Positions 29,976 through 38,384 of a DNA stretch of 64,000 bases are shown here, piece after piece (the first letter of the stretch is position 1; every line of letters starts with the position of its first letter). This DNA is from JAGVPT01 sp049578505 (GTDB lineage: Bacteria > Bacteroidota > Ignavibacteria > UBA10030 > UBA8401): positions 42,160-106,159 of the forward strand of contig JBAUMC010000033.1 of the NCBI GenBank assembly GCA_049578505.1, in the 5' to 3' direction. The notes beneath the pieces were generated by a model. It was not told where the DNA came from, did not search any database, and saw only the letters and a list, made by a program, of their open reading frames with translations. The translations under genes and the position numbers were made by a program.

Positions 29976-30938
29976 TTATTTCAAATATGCGTCGACCGGC
30001 ATGCCTCCTTTGAGAATTCCATCTTTATTTTCAGCTTCAAGTTTAACGCCGAAGACCAGTTTGGTGCGATCCTCTTTTGTCTGAACATTTTTCGGCGTGA
30101 ACTCGGCGATGGGGGAAATATAAATGACCTTCGCAGGAAATGTCCTATCGGGATAGGTATCTATGACGAGATCCGCCGCGCCGCCTAACTTTACTTTGCC
30201 CAAATCGGTATCGCCGACATAAATCATCAGGTTAAGGGTTTCGAGACGGGAGATAGTGACAATTGTCGTTCCGACTCCAACCAACTCGCCGACTTCGACT
30301 GGTTTGTGTGTCACCGTTCCTGACACCGGTGCAATAATGTGGGCATCGGAAATTTGTTTCCGTAAAAGGTCTGCCGAGGCGGTTGCCTGATCGAGGCGTG
30401 CTTTTGCTGCGGTGATGTCCTCCGGACGCGCAAAATGTTTCAACTTTTGGAGGTTTTGCTCAGCCGAACTATTCGCAGCCTGTGCAATAGTATATTTCGA
30501 TTCGGCATCGTCGAGCTCTTTTTGTGTGACACTCTTGCTGGCAAATAATGCACGTGTTCGCTCGTAATCATCCTTCGCAGTTTTGTATGACGACGCAGCC
30601 TGGCGGAGACCTTCCTCAGCCTGTCGTAGGTCTTCCGACCGTGTACCGATGACCAGCAACTTGTACTGCGCTTCGGCCAAATCTACGCCGGCCTTCGCCT
30701 GCTCCAATTCAATGTCTACGGTGGCGTGATCAAGAATCGCAAGCGTGTCGCCGCTCTTTACTACGCTTCCTTCGTCAACAAAAAGAATTTGGATCTGCCC
30801 GGCGACCTTAGAACTCACATCAACTTCGACGGCCTCAAGAGTGCCGCTTGCTTCAATAGTGCCTGCATGATTGTTGCCGCATCCCGCGAGCGCCATCGTG
30901 ACGGCAACTACCGTTGCAAATAGAATGGAATGTTTCAT
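29976..30938 (-). CDS. HlyD-family membrane-fusion lipoprotein (YbhG-like)
   Basis: Periplasmic adaptor linking the permeases to the TolC-like channel. 320 residues: signal peptide with lipobox LAGC (Cys20), a split lipoyl/barrel-sandwich domain (VSSKVAGQIQILFVDEGSVV and IIAPVSGTVTHKPVEVGE), and between them a coiled-coil hairpin of about 110 residues. The lipid anchor replaces the N-terminal membrane helix found in many relatives. 17 bp separate it from both neighbours. Confidence 0.93.
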   Translation of the reverse strand: MKHSILFATVVAVTMALAGCGNNHAGTIEASGTLEAVEVDVSSKVAGQIQILFVDEGSVVKSGDTLAILDHATVDIELEQAKAGVDLAEAQYKLLVIGTRSEDLRQAEEGLRQAASSYKTAKDDYERTRALFASKSVTQKELDDAESKYTIAQAANSSAEQNLQKLKHFARPEDITAAKARLDQATASADLLRKQISDAHIIAPVSGTVTHKPVEVGELVGVGTTIVTISRLETLNLMIYVGDTDLGKVKLGGAADLVIDTYPDRTFPAKVIYISPIAEFTPKNVQTKEDRTKLVFGVKLEAENKDGILKGGMPVDAYLK

Positions 30939-30955
30939 AAATCCCTTTTGAAAAA

Positions 30956-31582
30956 TTAAATGTTTGTAATAGGTGAATCAAAAACATGAAAATTTGTGCG
31001 TGCATCTTCAGTGAGCGCGCCTTCAAAAATTGTCCTAAAAATGATCCTGAACGCTTCCTCCGCGGAAAACGAGTTCTGCGACAAGACTTCCGGATTGAGA
31101 ATTCCCTGAATCGAACTGATGATCATAAGGGTCAGTATCTTCTCGTTTACGGTCGACCTGAAAATATTCTCCTCCCGCGCTTGCGCGATCATCTTCCCGA
31201 TCTTGTTAAATATCTGCTCGCGGCGAAACGTTTCAATCTGTTTCCATAGCTCCGGGGTGAATTTCTGCATATCGAGCATCGCCCCTCTGCTTAACCTCGA
31301 CATTTGTTTTCCTATGAGCATCATTACCTTAGCAAGTTTTTCGGCGAAAGAATCATCCGATGCCGTGATGGCCTCTATCTCGCGCGCGACATTTCTTAAG
31401 TTTTCCTCAATGCCGGCCCTGAGCAAGTCTTCTTTGTCCTTGAAATGTTTATAAAGTGTCTTTTTGCTCATGCCGAGTTCAGCGGCAATTTCATCCAGCG
31501 TTACCTTGCTGAATCCCTCGTGCAAGAAATGTTCTCGCGCGAAAGAAATAATCCTTTCTCGAACTTCAGTATCTGTCATCAT
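30956..31582 (-). CDS. TetR-family transcriptional regulator
   Basis: 208-residue regulator with an N-terminal HTH (about residues 10-55; FSKVTLDEIAAELGMSKKTLYKHF) and a helical ligand-binding C-terminus. As first gene of the export operon it probably represses its own operon and is released by an exported compound, like CecR/YbiH with ybhGFSR. Two inverted repeats upstream (31601-31630 and 31691-31717) are candidate operators. Confidence 0.94.
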   Translation of the reverse strand: MMTDTEVRERIISFAREHFLHEGFSKVTLDEIAAELGMSKKTLYKHFKDKEDLLRAGIEENLRNVAREIEAITASDDSFAEKLAKVMMLIGKQMSRLSRGAMLDMQKFTPELWKQIETFRREQIFNKIGKMIAQAREENIFRSTVNEKILTLMIISSIQGILNPEVLSQNSFSAEEAFRIIFRTIFEGALTEDARTNFHVFDSPITNI

Positions 31583-31600
31583 GTAGCCTCCAAGGGACTC

Positions 31601-31630
31601 TGGAAACTTTTAACGTATTAATGGTTTCCA
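31601..31630. promoter_or_regulatory. Candidate TetR operator, TGGAAAC/GTTTCCA
   Basis: TGGAAAC at 31601-31607 and GTTTCCA at 31624-31630 are perfect inverted arms with a 16-bp AT-rich centre (TTTTAACGTATTAATG), 19 bp upstream of the tetR start codon. A further GGTTTCC occurs at 31716-31722. Position and symmetry fit an autoregulatory operator. Confidence 0.5.
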
Positions 31631-31690
31631 TAGTTCCAAAAAACAATCCATCTTTAAGGACGGATTTGTATATTGTTTATTGCAAAATCA

Positions 31691-31717
31691 CCACAGAAAC
31701 TATTAAAGTTTCTGTGG
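31691..31717. promoter_or_regulatory. Perfect 11-bp inverted repeat upstream of tetR
   Basis: CCACAGAAACT and AGTTTCTGTGG surround ATTAA. It could be a second operator for the TetR protein. It is followed on the plus strand by TTTCC rather than a T-run, so a terminator is less likely. Confidence 0.5.
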
Positions 31718-31839
31718 TTTCCAATTTAACGAGAATTGAACCATTTGTCAAGTAAAATTTTGGGAAAGTTTGGTTATGTCTAATTTTACAAACTTCGGGT
31801 TTTCCAGAGCATTAGAGCTAACCTAGAACCCTATTTTTC

Positions 31840-32141
31840 GATGCTGGCTCAATTTGAGAAAAAATATGTCATGCCCACGAAAGTGGGCATCCATTCTGGG
31901 TAGTGTCCTAATTTGGTTCTTGAAAGAAAATATTGAATAGTCGTCGTGAGCGAAGTCGAAGGACGTTCAGTTGTTTCTCATGGTTCTGCCGAAGGCATCA
32001 CTTCGTGAGACTTCGCTCGCCATGACTTGGCTGGCAAATTAGGACACTACTCCATTCTGCAATAAAAAACACACTATTGGATTCCCGCTTTTCCCGAAGG
32101 GATTCCTTCGGAACGCGGGAACGACAAACTGAGCCAGCACT
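31840..32141. mobile_element. Miniature element with transposon-like ends, itself interrupted
   Basis: The left end is GATGCTGGCTCAATTTGAG and the inverted right end AGTGCTGGCTCAGTTTG, almost the ends of the 4.1-kb transposon. Perfect 8-bp direct repeats, tatttttc, lie at 31832-31839 and 32142-32149. The core resembles that of the 131-bp element near 20 kb (GTCATGCCCACGAAAGTGGGC and a GGATTCCCGC arm). Without the nested insertion it would be about 140 bp. No gene inside. Confidence 0.8.
31899..32051. mobile_element. Nested 153-bp miniature element
   Basis: The left end is GGTAGTGTCCTAATTTGG and the inverted right end AGTAGTGTCCTAATTTGCC. Perfect 8-bp direct repeats, ccattctg, flank it at 31891-31898 and 32052-32059. 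Its interior has an inverted GAGCGAAGTC/GACTTCGCTC pair. It inserted into the other miniature element, so it is younger. Confidence 0.82.
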
Positions 32142-32174
32142 TATTTTTCTTATTTTTCGTTTCTCGAAAGAACG

Positions 32175-32996
32175 CTAGTAGCTTTCTTCCTTCGAAGGAA
32201 ACTTCTTTCCCTTTACATCGCTGATATATCCCTCGAATGCGCTGCGCATTGTCTCGGTGAGCTTTGCGTACGTCCGGACAAAACGAGGATGAAATTGCTC
32301 ATTCATCCCGAGCATATCGTTTGTTACGAGAACCTGTCCGTCGCAATGCGGCCCCGCCCCTATTCCTATTGTCGCACATGAAACATTCTTCGTTACTTTT
32401 GCAGCTAAAGATGTCGGAATTTTTTCGAGTACGATCGCGAACATGCCGACACCGTCGAGGATTTTTGCATCTTCAACAAGTTGTTTTGCTTCTACTGTTT
32501 CTTTCGCACGCACTTCATACGTACCAAATTTATAGATTGACTGAGGCGTTAGTCCCAAATGCCCCATCACCGGAATCCCAATATCGACCAGCTGCCGGAC
32601 AAGTGGTTCAATTCTTTTGCCTCCCTCCATCTTCACCGCTTCGGCTCCGGACTCCTTCAGCACTCGACCGCAATTGCGCACTGCCTCTTCGGTGTCTACT
32701 TGAAACGACATGAACGGCATGTCCGCAACCAGCATTGCCCTTTTAACTCCCCGGCGAACGACTTTTGTATGATAAATTATTTCATCAAGAGTGACGGGGA
32801 GCGTCGTCTCCAATCCCTGAAACACGTTACCGACAGAATCTCCGACAAGAATAATATCGACCCCCGCCTCGTCAAGAAGTTTTGCGGTTATATAATCATA
32901 AGCGGTAAGCATCGCGACCTTCTCACCGTTTTCTTTCATATTCAGAATTACTTTTGTAGTAATCCGCTTATAATCATTCGGATGAGAACTCATCAT
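32175..32996 (-). CDS. panB: 3-methyl-2-oxobutanoate hydroxymethyltransferase
   Basis: First committed enzyme of pantothenate (CoA) synthesis; transfers a hydroxymethyl group from methylene-THF to ketoisovalerate. 273 residues with a TIM barrel, MLTAYDYITAKLLDEAGVD, the metal site VGDSVGNV, and the MGHLGLTPQ and GIGAGPHCDGQVLV regions. Length is typical. It is the distal gene of the envelope cluster, 19 bp after the lipM-like gene; the two are functionally unrelated to lipid A. panC is not in view. Confidence 0.96.
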   Translation of the reverse strand: MMSSHPNDYKRITTKVILNMKENGEKVAMLTAYDYITAKLLDEAGVDIILVGDSVGNVFQGLETTLPVTLDEIIYHTKVVRRGVKRAMLVADMPFMSFQVDTEEAVRNCGRVLKESGAEAVKMEGGKRIEPLVRQLVDIGIPVMGHLGLTPQSIYKFGTYEVRAKETVEAKQLVEDAKILDGVGMFAIVLEKIPTSLAAKVTKNVSCATIGIGAGPHCDGQVLVTNDMLGMNEQFHPRFVRTYAKLTETMRSAFEGYISDVKGKKFPSKEESY

Positions 32997-33015
32997 CGGC
33001 TCCTTTTCTGGAGAA

Positions 33016-33843
33016 TTAATTATTGTAAACGGCTTCTATTTCCTGCTCCCCGTGCAAATCGTCGGCCGTGATATCGGTGAAAACAATATTCCAGGTTTGC
33101 TCAAAACCTTTTTTCAAAGCCGCTGCAACTTCATCAAACCCGATTTTTCTCCCCAGAACAGAATCAAGTTCTGTCGTTTTCGTTTCCAGGCTCTGCTTCA
33201 GCAAAATTCGGACCTCTTCACTTTCGGCTCTGACAAACTCGGAGAGACGCTTGTGCAGGGGGCCGAGAAGGACGGAACCATGCTGCAGAATGACCTCGCC
33301 TCCTCCCGGCAACGTAAAGCGTCTCTGCGCACTGCCTACAAGCTTCTTTCCCCGATACTGAATTTCGTACCGTGTTGAGCTTGCAAAACAGGGAATCGCA
33401 TTCCGGCTTTGATAGAATCGCGGAAGATTAGGGTGTGCGGGCGCGTACTCGACATCGGCACCTATACGGTGCAATCCTGAAAGGAGTGCCCGGCTAATTT
33501 CACAGTATGAATCGGCAATGTTTTTCCCGCGAGAGTACATCGTTACGCAGTATGTCAGTTCTTCGGCATGAAGAATTGCTCTCCCCCCGGTTGGCCGCCG
33601 GACAATATCAATGCCGTCGGCCGCGCACCGCGCTTCATCAAAATCACTGTAACGTTGATTGTAACCGAGAGATATGGCATGAGGCTTCCACCCGTACAGT
33701 CGTAATGTCGGGCGACCTTCATTCATCAGCAGCCGCTTGGCAAGAAGTTCATCCAGCCACATATTGTACTGACCGGGATGAAATCCCGAATTCAAAAATT
33801 GCCATCCACCTGCTGAACCGGCGGTGTGTAGAAAAGGGTTCAC
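33016..33843 (-). CDS. lipM: LipM-like octanoyltransferase/lipoate-protein ligase family
   Basis: 275-residue BPL/LplA/LipB-fold protein: RRPTGGRAILH at 82-92, then a LipM-type segment with Cys152 (AIPCFASS), YEIQYRGKKLVGSAQ and ILQHGSVLL. Presence of the Cys, and of K167 in GKKLVGS, favours the octanoyl-ACP:protein transferase LipM over an ATP-dependent ligase, so it probably starts lipoyl-group synthesis on 2-oxoacid dehydrogenases or GcvH. It overlaps lpxA by 4 bp (ATGA). lipA is not in the window. Confidence 0.82.
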   Translation of the reverse strand: MNPFLHTAGSAGGWQFLNSGFHPGQYNMWLDELLAKRLLMNEGRPTLRLYGWKPHAISLGYNQRYSDFDEARCAADGIDIVRRPTGGRAILHAEELTYCVTMYSRGKNIADSYCEISRALLSGLHRIGADVEYAPAHPNLPRFYQSRNAIPCFASSTRYEIQYRGKKLVGSAQRRFTLPGGGEVILQHGSVLLGPLHKRLSEFVRAESEEVRILLKQSLETKTTELDSVLGRKIGFDEVAAALKKGFEQTWNIVFTDITADDLHGEQEIEAVYNN

Positions 33844-34628
33844 GTGTTTGAACGGGTAATGATGCCGCGCTTGCTCCGCTCGATAAATGTGAGCAGATGG
33901 TTGATTTCAGGAGTCAATGAAAGCTCCTGCCGGATGCTTTGCACGGCCTGACTTACATTGTGTTTCGAAAAATAGAGAATATGATAGGCCTGCGACAGTG
34001 CGTCGATTGCTTCGCGCGAAAACCCCCTACGACGCAATCCAACGACGTTCAACCCTTCGTACGTCAGCGGCTCTCCTGCGGCAAGGATGTACGGCGGCAC
34101 ATCTTTGCGAACTCGAGAAAGTCCGCCAACCATTACGTGTTTTCCGATGGTCACAAACTGGTGAATCGCCGTTTCGCCTCCGACGATCGCCCACTCTTCT
34201 ATGGTAACGTGTCCCCCCATTTGGACAGAATTGGCGAGAATTACGTTATCTCCGATCGTACAATCGTGAGCAACATGCGCGTATGCCATCAATAAGCAAT
34301 TTCTGCCGACGGTCGATTTCATATGCTCTGCCGTGCCCCGGTTAAGAGTACAAAACTCACGGACGGTAGTAGAGTTGCCGATCTCGAATGTGGTTTTTTC
34401 GTTTTTGAATTTCAGATCCTGCGGAAGCGTTGCAACAACCGCACCTTTATGTATCCTGCAGTCTTTTCCGATTCGCGCTCCATCCGCGCAATACACGTGA
34501 GGGCCAAGCTGCGTTCCGTTGCCGATGACAACATCGTCCTCGACTATCGTATACGGGCCGACAGAAATATCGTCGCCCAACTCGGCTTTTGTGCTGACGA
34601 TAGCGGAAGGGTGTATCTGATTGCTCAT
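33840..34628 (-). CDS. lpxA: Acyl-ACP-UDP-N-acetylglucosamine O-acyltransferase
   Basis: First step of lipid A synthesis. 262 residues of left-handed beta-helix hexapeptide repeats from IHPSAIVSTKAELGDDISVGPY onward, with the catalytic His in MAYAHVAHDCTIGDN and a helical C-terminal cap. Length matches LpxA and not LpxD. It follows the lpxC-fabZ gene by 28 bp. Confidence 0.96.
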   Translation of the reverse strand: MSNQIHPSAIVSTKAELGDDISVGPYTIVEDDVVIGNGTQLGPHVYCADGARIGKDCRIHKGAVVATLPQDLKFKNEKTTFEIGNSTTVREFCTLNRGTAEHMKSTVGRNCLLMAYAHVAHDCTIGDNVILANSVQMGGHVTIEEWAIVGGETAIHQFVTIGKHVMVGGLSRVRKDVPPYILAAGEPLTYEGLNVVGLRRRGFSREAIDALSQAYHILYFSKHNVSQAVQSIRQELSLTPEINHLLTFIERSKRGIITRSNT

Positions 34629-34656
34629 AGAAAGGTTTTTCGTAATAAGGGTGGAC

Positions 34657-36063
34657 TTACAGTGCGCCGGCGCGGTCGACGATTGAGGCCATCAGCTCGG
34701 CTTCGGCGACAAGGGCTCCGTCGACATAGGCTCTCCCCATCACCTGGCATACCTTTGCTTTGCGATTCATCATCGTTACTTCGTAGATCAATTGGTCGCC
34801 GGGGACAACTGGTTTCCGGAATTTGGCGTTGTTGATCGCCATGAACATAATCAGTTTCCCTTCCTGACGGTCGGAACCATCAAGCAATAATATTCCCCCC
34901 GTTTGCGCAAGGCCTTCCAGTATCAACACGCCCGGCATTACCGGTGCACCGGGGAAGTGCCCCTGAAAGAACGCTTCACCGAACGAAACATTCTTCACGC
35001 CGACTATTTTTTCATTCAACTGAAAGTCGATGATCTTATCGACGAGAAGAAACGGGTAGCGGTGAGGGAGTATCCGCTGCAATGCGTTGATGTCGAAAAC
35101 GACTCCCTCTTTCTTCACATGCTGATATTTCTTGATGATTTTTTTCTGCTGGTAGAGCTTTCGGACCTTCTTGGCAAATTCCACATTGCTGGCGTGCCCG
35201 GGCCGCGCGGCGAGAATCTGCGCCTTCAGCGGCGCGCCGATCAACGCAAGGTCGCCGATAAGGTCGAGCAGTTTATGGCGGGCGGGTTCATTCTTGAAAT
35301 GAAGCGGTTTATTGTTCACCGCCCCCGTGCTTCCGAGAATAACTGAATCTTTTACTCCCAGCTTGCCGGCCAGATCTTTCAGTTCATCCTTTGAGAGTTC
35401 CCGGTCAACAATCACGATGGCATTATCGAGATTGCCCCCCTTAATAAGCCCTGCATCACGCAATTGTTCTACCTCGTGAAGAAAACAAAATGTGCGGCAC
35501 ATCGAGAACTCCGAGACAAACTCTTTTTCAAGGTCGAACAAGCCCGTATGCTGACTCCCTAGCGCCGGGTTATTGTAATCGACGAGCACTGTAACACGAA
35601 AGTCGTCGGTAGGGAGCGCGACTATTTCAACCCCCTTCTCTTCATTTTTATAGTTGATGGTCTGGTCGATGACCAAATAATCCTTCGGCGCATTTTGCGC
35701 CTCGAACCCTGCCTGAAGGAGAGCATCTACATATGGCTTGGCACTTCCGTCTCCGATAGGAGGCTCTATTCCTTCCAGGTCGACGAGGATGTTGTCAATT
35801 TGCAGGCCGGCGATTGCTGCAAGAACATGTTCGACCGTATGCACTTTCGCTTCCCCGATGCCGATAGTGGTGCCGCGTGACACGTCGATGACGTGATCGA
35901 CGTCTGCCGGAATTTCAGGTTTTCCACCCAGATCGACCCGGCGAAAGCGGATACCGAAATCCTCGGGGGCCGGTTTAAACGTCATCGTACATTTTGTTCC
36001 CGTGTGCAGCCCCACACCAGACATTGCAACTGCTTTCTTAATCGTTCGCTGCTGAACTAACAT
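34657..36063 (-). CDS. lpxC-fabZ: Bifunctional LpxC-FabZ fusion
   Basis: 468 residues joining UDP-3-O-acyl-GlcNAc deacetylase (about 1-300) with 3-hydroxyacyl-ACP dehydratase (about 315-468). LpxC features are HTVEHVLAAI with a zinc ligand, GIEPPIGDGSA and HKLLDLIGDLAL. FabZ features are LPHRYPFLLVDKI and GHFPGAPVMPGVLILE. The fusion is characteristic of Bacteroidota and Chlorobi and ties lipid A flux to fatty-acid elongation. ATG 36063 with GGAGG just upstream is used; the frame extends 7 codons to a TTG without a ribosome site. Confidence 0.96.
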   Translation of the reverse strand: MLVQQRTIKKAVAMSGVGLHTGTKCTMTFKPAPEDFGIRFRRVDLGGKPEIPADVDHVIDVSRGTTIGIGEAKVHTVEHVLAAIAGLQIDNILVDLEGIEPPIGDGSAKPYVDALLQAGFEAQNAPKDYLVIDQTINYKNEEKGVEIVALPTDDFRVTVLVDYNNPALGSQHTGLFDLEKEFVSEFSMCRTFCFLHEVEQLRDAGLIKGGNLDNAIVIVDRELSKDELKDLAGKLGVKDSVILGSTGAVNNKPLHFKNEPARHKLLDLIGDLALIGAPLKAQILAARPGHASNVEFAKKVRKLYQQKKIIKKYQHVKKEGVVFDINALQRILPHRYPFLLVDKIIDFQLNEKIVGVKNVSFGEAFFQGHFPGAPVMPGVLILEGLAQTGGILLLDGSDRQEGKLIMFMAINNAKFRKPVVPGDQLIYEVTMMNRKAKVCQVMGRAYVDGALVAEAELMASIVDRAGAL

Positions 36064-36117
36064 CCAACCTCCATTGGTTGACAAGCATAAGCGCTATCTT
36101 TCATTTATCAAAACCGT

Positions 36118-37185
36118 TTATTTTTGGCCTTTCAACTCTTCGATTTTTTTTTCGAGCAGCTCGATAGTATGCTGCATTTCTCGAATCGTAAAGAGCAGTT
36201 CCGGTAATTGCCGAAGAGCCCCCTCGATCCGCCGCGCTCTCCCCACCTCTTTTGCCGGATATCCAAAATACGATTCACCTTTTTTTGTCAGCGATTTAGA
36301 AACCCCTGCTCCCCCCGCAATGCTTATTTTATCTGCAACGGTAACATGGCCCGTAATTGATACACCCCCCGCGATCATGACATTGTCGCCGATCTTTGTG
36401 CTGCCCGCTATCCCCGAAATTGCGGCAATAACAGTGTTCTCCCCAACGGCAACATTGTGCGCAATCTGGACAAGGTTGTCGAGCTTTGTTCCACGTCTAA
36501 TCCGTGTCTCGCCCATCACTGCGCGGTCAATGCACGTGTTTGAGCCGATCTCGACATCGTCTTCAATCACTACGATTCCCAACTGCGGAATTTTTTGATA
36601 GGTGCCATCTTTTTTCGGAGCAAACCCGAATCCATCACCGCCGATGACAGCGCCGGGCTGAACGATGACTCGGTTGCCGATGAGGCACGATTCGCGAATC
36701 GAAACGTTTGAATAGATAAGGCAGTCATTTCCGATGTGTACCCCATCGCCGACAACGGTTCCCGGATGAATTGTCGTATTCTCTCCGACCAGGCATTGCC
36801 GTCCAATAGCAACGTAGGCGCCGATCGCGCAGTTCTTTCCAATCTTGGCCGAGGGATCAACAACCGCTGTTGGGTGAACTCCCGGCGGAATCAGTGCAGG
36901 CGGGGGGGAAAACTTTTGAATCATGATGACAAAAGACGTGTACGGATCTTCAACCTGGATGACGGACGGCGGAAGCTTTGGGTGCTTGGAAATATCCAGT
37001 GAGCGACTGATGATCACCGCCGAGGCCTTGGTAGACTCGAGAAATTTTTCATACTTCGGGTTAGAGAGGAAGGACAGATCGCCCGCCTTAGCTTCTTCAA
37101 TTTTGGCAACGCCGGCAATCTCGAGCGCCGCGTTTCCGACAACGTCTCCATCAAGAAACGATGCAATCTCGCGGACTGTCATCAT
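36118..37185 (-). CDS. lpxD: UDP-3-O-(3-hydroxyacyl)glucosamine N-acyltransferase
   Basis: Third lipid A enzyme. 355 residues: N-terminal uridine-binding domain (about 1-100), hexapeptide beta-helix with VQIAHNVAVGENTVI (catalytic His region) and a C-terminal helix that may be coiled (LFTIREMQHTIELLEKKIEEL). Longer C-terminus than LpxA as usual. It lies 25 bp after an ompH-like gene and 54 bp before lpxC-fabZ. Confidence 0.95.
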   Translation of the reverse strand: MMTVREIASFLDGDVVGNAALEIAGVAKIEEAKAGDLSFLSNPKYEKFLESTKASAVIISRSLDISKHPKLPPSVIQVEDPYTSFVIMIQKFSPPPALIPPGVHPTAVVDPSAKIGKNCAIGAYVAIGRQCLVGENTTIHPGTVVGDGVHIGNDCLIYSNVSIRESCLIGNRVIVQPGAVIGGDGFGFAPKKDGTYQKIPQLGIVVIEDDVEIGSNTCIDRAVMGETRIRRGTKLDNLVQIAHNVAVGENTVIAAISGIAGSTKIGDNVMIAGGVSITGHVTVADKISIAGGAGVSKSLTKKGESYFGYPAKEVGRARRIEGALRQLPELLFTIREMQHTIELLEKKIEELKGQK

Positions 37186-37210
37186 GGTGCGTTCGGTTGT
37201 TTGGGCGATT

Positions 37211-37741
37211 TCATTTCTGCTGCAACTTGGCGAGAACTTTTGATGTAAGATCGTTTTTTTCGTTCGAATACATCAGGAGCGTCGAGCTGCTTTTATCGAA
37301 TACGTAATCGTAGTCTCCATCGGTGGCAACGTCCTTCACGGCCTTAAACACCTTATCCTGAATCGGCTTCATTAGTTCGTTCTGCTTGGAAAACAATTCA
37401 CCATTCGCACCGAATTTCGCCGTTCGGTAGTCGACCATTTTCTTGTCGAGGTCCTTTAATTCCTTCTCCACTTCAGCCCTTCTCTGATCGGACATGATCA
37501 ACTTCTTTTTATCGTAATCGTCGAACTTGTGCTGAAGGTCGGTCTGCATTTTTGTAAGTTCGGACTGCCAGTCTGCCGAAATGCCGTCCAATTGTTTTTG
37601 CGCATCTTGCGCCTCGGGCAGTTGTTGCATAATCGCTTCTGAATTGATATACCCGATTTTCATCTGCGCTGACGACGGAATTACTGCCGCAATCAGCAGA
37701 AGCACCGTACACCATAGTTTCTTCATGGTCAACCTCTTCAT
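37211..37741 (-). CDS. OmpH/Skp-family periplasmic chaperone (second copy)
   Basis: Holdase for unfolded outer-membrane proteins. 176 residues with a signal peptide (LWCTVLLLIAAVIPSSAQ), then MKIGYINSEAIMQQLPEAQ, which is the Skp core beta strand, a long charged helical hairpin and the closing strand YDYVFDKSSSTLLMYSN. It starts either at 37741 or five codons later. A paralogue lies 12 bp upstream; tandem ompH genes after bamA are common in this phylum. Confidence 0.92.
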   Translation of the reverse strand: MKRLTMKKLWCTVLLLIAAVIPSSAQMKIGYINSEAIMQQLPEAQDAQKQLDGISADWQSELTKMQTDLQHKFDDYDKKKLIMSDQRRAEVEKELKDLDKKMVDYRTAKFGANGELFSKQNELMKPIQDKVFKAVKDVATDGDYDYVFDKSSSTLLMYSNEKNDLTSKVLAKLQQK

Positions 37742-37753
37742 TGAAATCCAGTA

Positions 37754-38299
37754 CTACTTGTCGCCTCGTTTGAGACGATCGATTACTTTGAACGTATAAT
37801 CAGCGTTCGGTTCGCCGTAGAGCAATATAACGTCGCCGGCTTTGTCAAAAACGAACGCAAGTTTGTTCTCAACCGCAATTTTGCTGATAGCATCGAAAAT
37901 TCTTTTTTTGATCGGTTGCATCAGCCGGTCCTGCTGCATAGCCAGTTCTCCCTGCTGTCCAAATTTCTGTGCTTTGAAGTCGTTCATCTTCTGCTCTTCA
38001 TCGATGAGTTTCTTCTGCTCCACTTGCTTGGTCTGGTCGTTATACAGCCCTTGCTTCTTCTGGTAGTCTTCGTACTTGTCCTGTAAATCCTTCGACATCC
38101 TGTCCAGCTCTCCCTGCCAAATTTTTACGATAGTTGCCAGCGAGTCCTTCGCCTCTTTGGCCGAAGGAAGCTCAGCCAATATTTTTTCCGAATCGACGTA
38201 ACCGATTTTTTGCTGGGCGTTTCCCAGCGATACTGCCGCAACGATTAAAAGAAGAAGTGCGGCGAGCACTTTTCCTGTTTTGGATATAGAAGCTTTCAC
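37754..38299 (-). CDS. OmpH/Skp-family periplasmic chaperone (first copy)
   Basis: 181-residue Skp-like chaperone with signal peptide (VLAALLLLIVAAVSLGNAQ), QKIGYVDSEKILAELPSAKEA, a long helical hairpin with EDYQKKQGLYNDQTKQVEQK, and the closing strand LAFVFDKAGDVILLYG. It lies 85 bp downstream of bamA and 12 bp upstream of its paralogue; the pair may form mixed trimers. Confidence 0.92.
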   Translation of the reverse strand: MKASISKTGKVLAALLLLIVAAVSLGNAQQKIGYVDSEKILAELPSAKEAKDSLATIVKIWQGELDRMSKDLQDKYEDYQKKQGLYNDQTKQVEQKKLIDEEQKMNDFKAQKFGQQGELAMQQDRLMQPIKKRIFDAISKIAVENKLAFVFDKAGDVILLYGEPNADYTFKVIDRLKRGDK

Positions 38300-38384
38300 T
38301 TTACCCTCGTTATTATTTCATGAAAAAAATTCACTTGTCCGAATAACCCGTGGTTGCCGGATAGTGTATGATACTACTCGTGAA

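Noticed and set aside
31640..31839. Possible small gene upstream of tetR
   Set aside because: The AT-rich stretch has stops in all frames and is better explained by operators and the edge of a miniature element.
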